A stretch of DNA of 7,147 nucleotides from Desulfobacteraceae bacterium (GTDB lineage Bacteria > Desulfobacterota > DSM-4660 > Desulfatiglandales > Desulfatiglandaceae): the NCBI GenBank assembly GCA_011048855.1, contig DSCZ01000331.1, forward strand, positions 1 to 7,147, given 5' to 3'. The position numbers and the translations under genes were made by a program. Below the pieces are notes generated by a model. The model worked only from the letters and a program-made list of their open reading frames with translations. It searched no databases and was not told the origin of the DNA. Positions 6,311 through 7,147 of this stretch are shown here, piece by piece; within the stretch, counting starts at the first letter, position 1; each line of letters begins with the position of its first letter.

Positions 6311-7147
6311 ATGACAACGGTTAAAAAAAAGAACGACAGACGGTTTTACGTTCGGCTCCAGGTTATGATCCCGATCGTTTTCGGGAGCTTTGCTCTGCTT
6401 ACCGGCATCGTCGCCTTCACCCTGTCCGAGCGCAGCGGGCTGATAGGCTGCGAACCGGTCACGGCTGTGACGATATGGATACTGATCAGTACGGCCCTGG
6501 GCATCCTGGTTGCTTTCGTTATCACGCGCCTGATCCTGGCACCGGTCGAAGATTTTGCCAGGGAAGCGGAAAAATCACAGGTGTTGAAAGGCGTCCACAA
6601 GGGGAATGAGGCGCCGGAGAGACGCACGGGCAACGAAATCGAATATTTCCGTGAATTGTTCAGCCATGTCACGGAAATACTCTCCCGGGTCGAGGCAAGG
6701 GAGCGTTTCCCGGAAATCCTGGGGGAAAGCCGGGCCATGCGTGCCGTTCTTTCTCAAATCGCCAAGGTGGCGCCCACGGACTCAAGCGTTCTACTGCTGG
6801 GAGAAAGCGGGACGGGAAAGGAACTTGTGGCCCATGCGTTGCACGCACACAGCCTCAGAAAAGACAAGGCGTTCGTTAAAATCAACTGTGCCGCCATACC
6901 CGAAGAACTTATGGAGAGTGAACTTTTTGGACATGAAAAGGGTGCCTTTACCGGTGCGGTGGCGCGAAAAATGGGAAAATTCGAGACCGCCGAAGGAGGC
7001 ACCGTCTTTCTTGACGAAATCGGGGATATGTCTCTCAGAACCCAGGCAAGGATATTGCGGGTTCTCCAGGAAAAAGAATTTCAAAGAGTGGGCGGGAACC
7101 AGACACTCACGTGCGACGTGAGGTTTCTTGCCGCAACGAACAAGGAC
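6311..7147 (+). CDS. Membrane-tethered sigma-54-dependent activator (AAA+ domain, 3' end missing)
   Basis: Bacterial enhancer-binding protein that would remodel RNA polymerase carrying sigma-54 by ATP hydrolysis. Frame read by hand: 279 codons are open from ATG 6311 to the right edge. Basic cytoplasmic start (1-12), transmembrane helix about 15-37, a very short outside loop (38-51, with Cys47), second helix about 52-74, then a HAMP-like stretch (75-125, beginning [10 protein letters not shown]) and a connecting helix. The AAA+ domain starts near 134: GESRAMR (138-144), Walker A GESGTGKE (164-171), intact sigma-54 contact loop GAFTGA (211-216), Walker [11 protein letters not shown] (231-240), sensor-I region AATNKD at the edge (274-279). 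The rest of the AAA+ domain and the expected helix-turn-helix DNA-binding end are outside the window. There is no receiver domain, so it is not a PilR/NtrC-type response regulator. AGGGG (6301-6305) lies 5 nt before the start. Divergent placement suggests, but does not prove, control of the pilus cluster. Confidence 0.93.
   Translation, partial: MTTVKKKNDRRFYVRLQVMIPIVFGSFALLTGIVAFTLSERSGLIGCEPVTAVTIWILISTALGILVAFVITRLILAPVEDFAREAEKSQVLKGVHKGNEAPERRTGNEIEYFRELFSHVTEILSRVEARERFPEILGESRAMRAVLSQIAKVAPTDSSVLLLGESGTGKELVAHALHAHSLRKDKAFVKINCAAIPEELMESELFGHEKGAFTGAVARKMGKFETAEGGTVFLDEIGDMSLRTQARILRVLQEKEFQRVGGNQTLTCDVRFLAATNKD

Noticed and set aside
5904..6324. Short frames on both strands reaching into the divergent spacer (5904-6206 minus, 5950-6324 plus)
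   Set aside because: They overlap the confirmed ATPase start in other frames and cover its promoter; no supporting ribosome binding site or protein pattern.
6537..6558. TGGCAC followed by TTGC, resembling a sigma-54 promoter
   Set aside because: The spacing is 12 bp instead of the 5 bp expected between these two blocks, and it lies within the activator coding sequence.

Overview
The window holds one leftward (minus-strand) gene cluster for a type IV pilus-type or closely related secretion machine, plus a divergently transcribed regulator that runs off the right edge. The genes imply a Gram-negative host: there is an outer-membrane secretin with a lipoprotein signal, an inner-membrane alignment complex and a sigma-54-type activator. 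Moderate base composition and this gene mix would suit a Desulfobacterota-like (deltaproteobacterial) organism, but that assignment is inference and no phylogenetic marker is present.

Reading the minus strand from right to left, the cluster contains: a PilT/PilU-like hexameric ATPase with an added C-terminal tail (6075..4807); a 79-bp spacer with two inverted repeats; a natural fusion of a PilM-like actin-fold protein to a PilN-like membrane protein (4727..2685); a PilO/GspM-like protein starting on the base after the preceding stop (2684..2148); a PilP/GspC-like single-pass protein (2133..1648); and an MshL/PilQ-like lipoprotein secretin (1633 to beyond the left edge). The last four genes are separated by 0, 14 and 14 bp, so they are almost certainly one operon. 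A good housekeeping-type promoter (TTGACA, 18 bp, TATTTT) precedes the ATPase gene.

The parts fit one envelope-spanning machine. The fusion protein, PilO-like and PilP-like proteins form the cytoplasm-to-periplasm alignment frame, the secretin is the outer-membrane channel, and the ATPase supplies motor force, probably retraction. The frame's topology (fused actin-fold plus membrane protein, membrane-anchored rather than lipidated PilP) resembles GspL-GspM-GspC of type II secretion and MSHA-type pili more than the classical separate PilM, PilN, PilO and PilP. No pilin, prepilin peptidase, extension ATPase or platform protein is in view.

On the right, a plus-strand gene (6311 to the edge) encodes a membrane-tethered sigma-54 activator: two membrane segments, a HAMP-like linker and an AAA+ domain with an intact GAFTGA loop, but no receiver domain. 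The 235-bp divergent region carries both candidate promoters and an inverted repeat, but no convincing sigma-54 promoter. No RNA genes, CRISPR arrays, insertion sequences or intrinsic terminators were seen.
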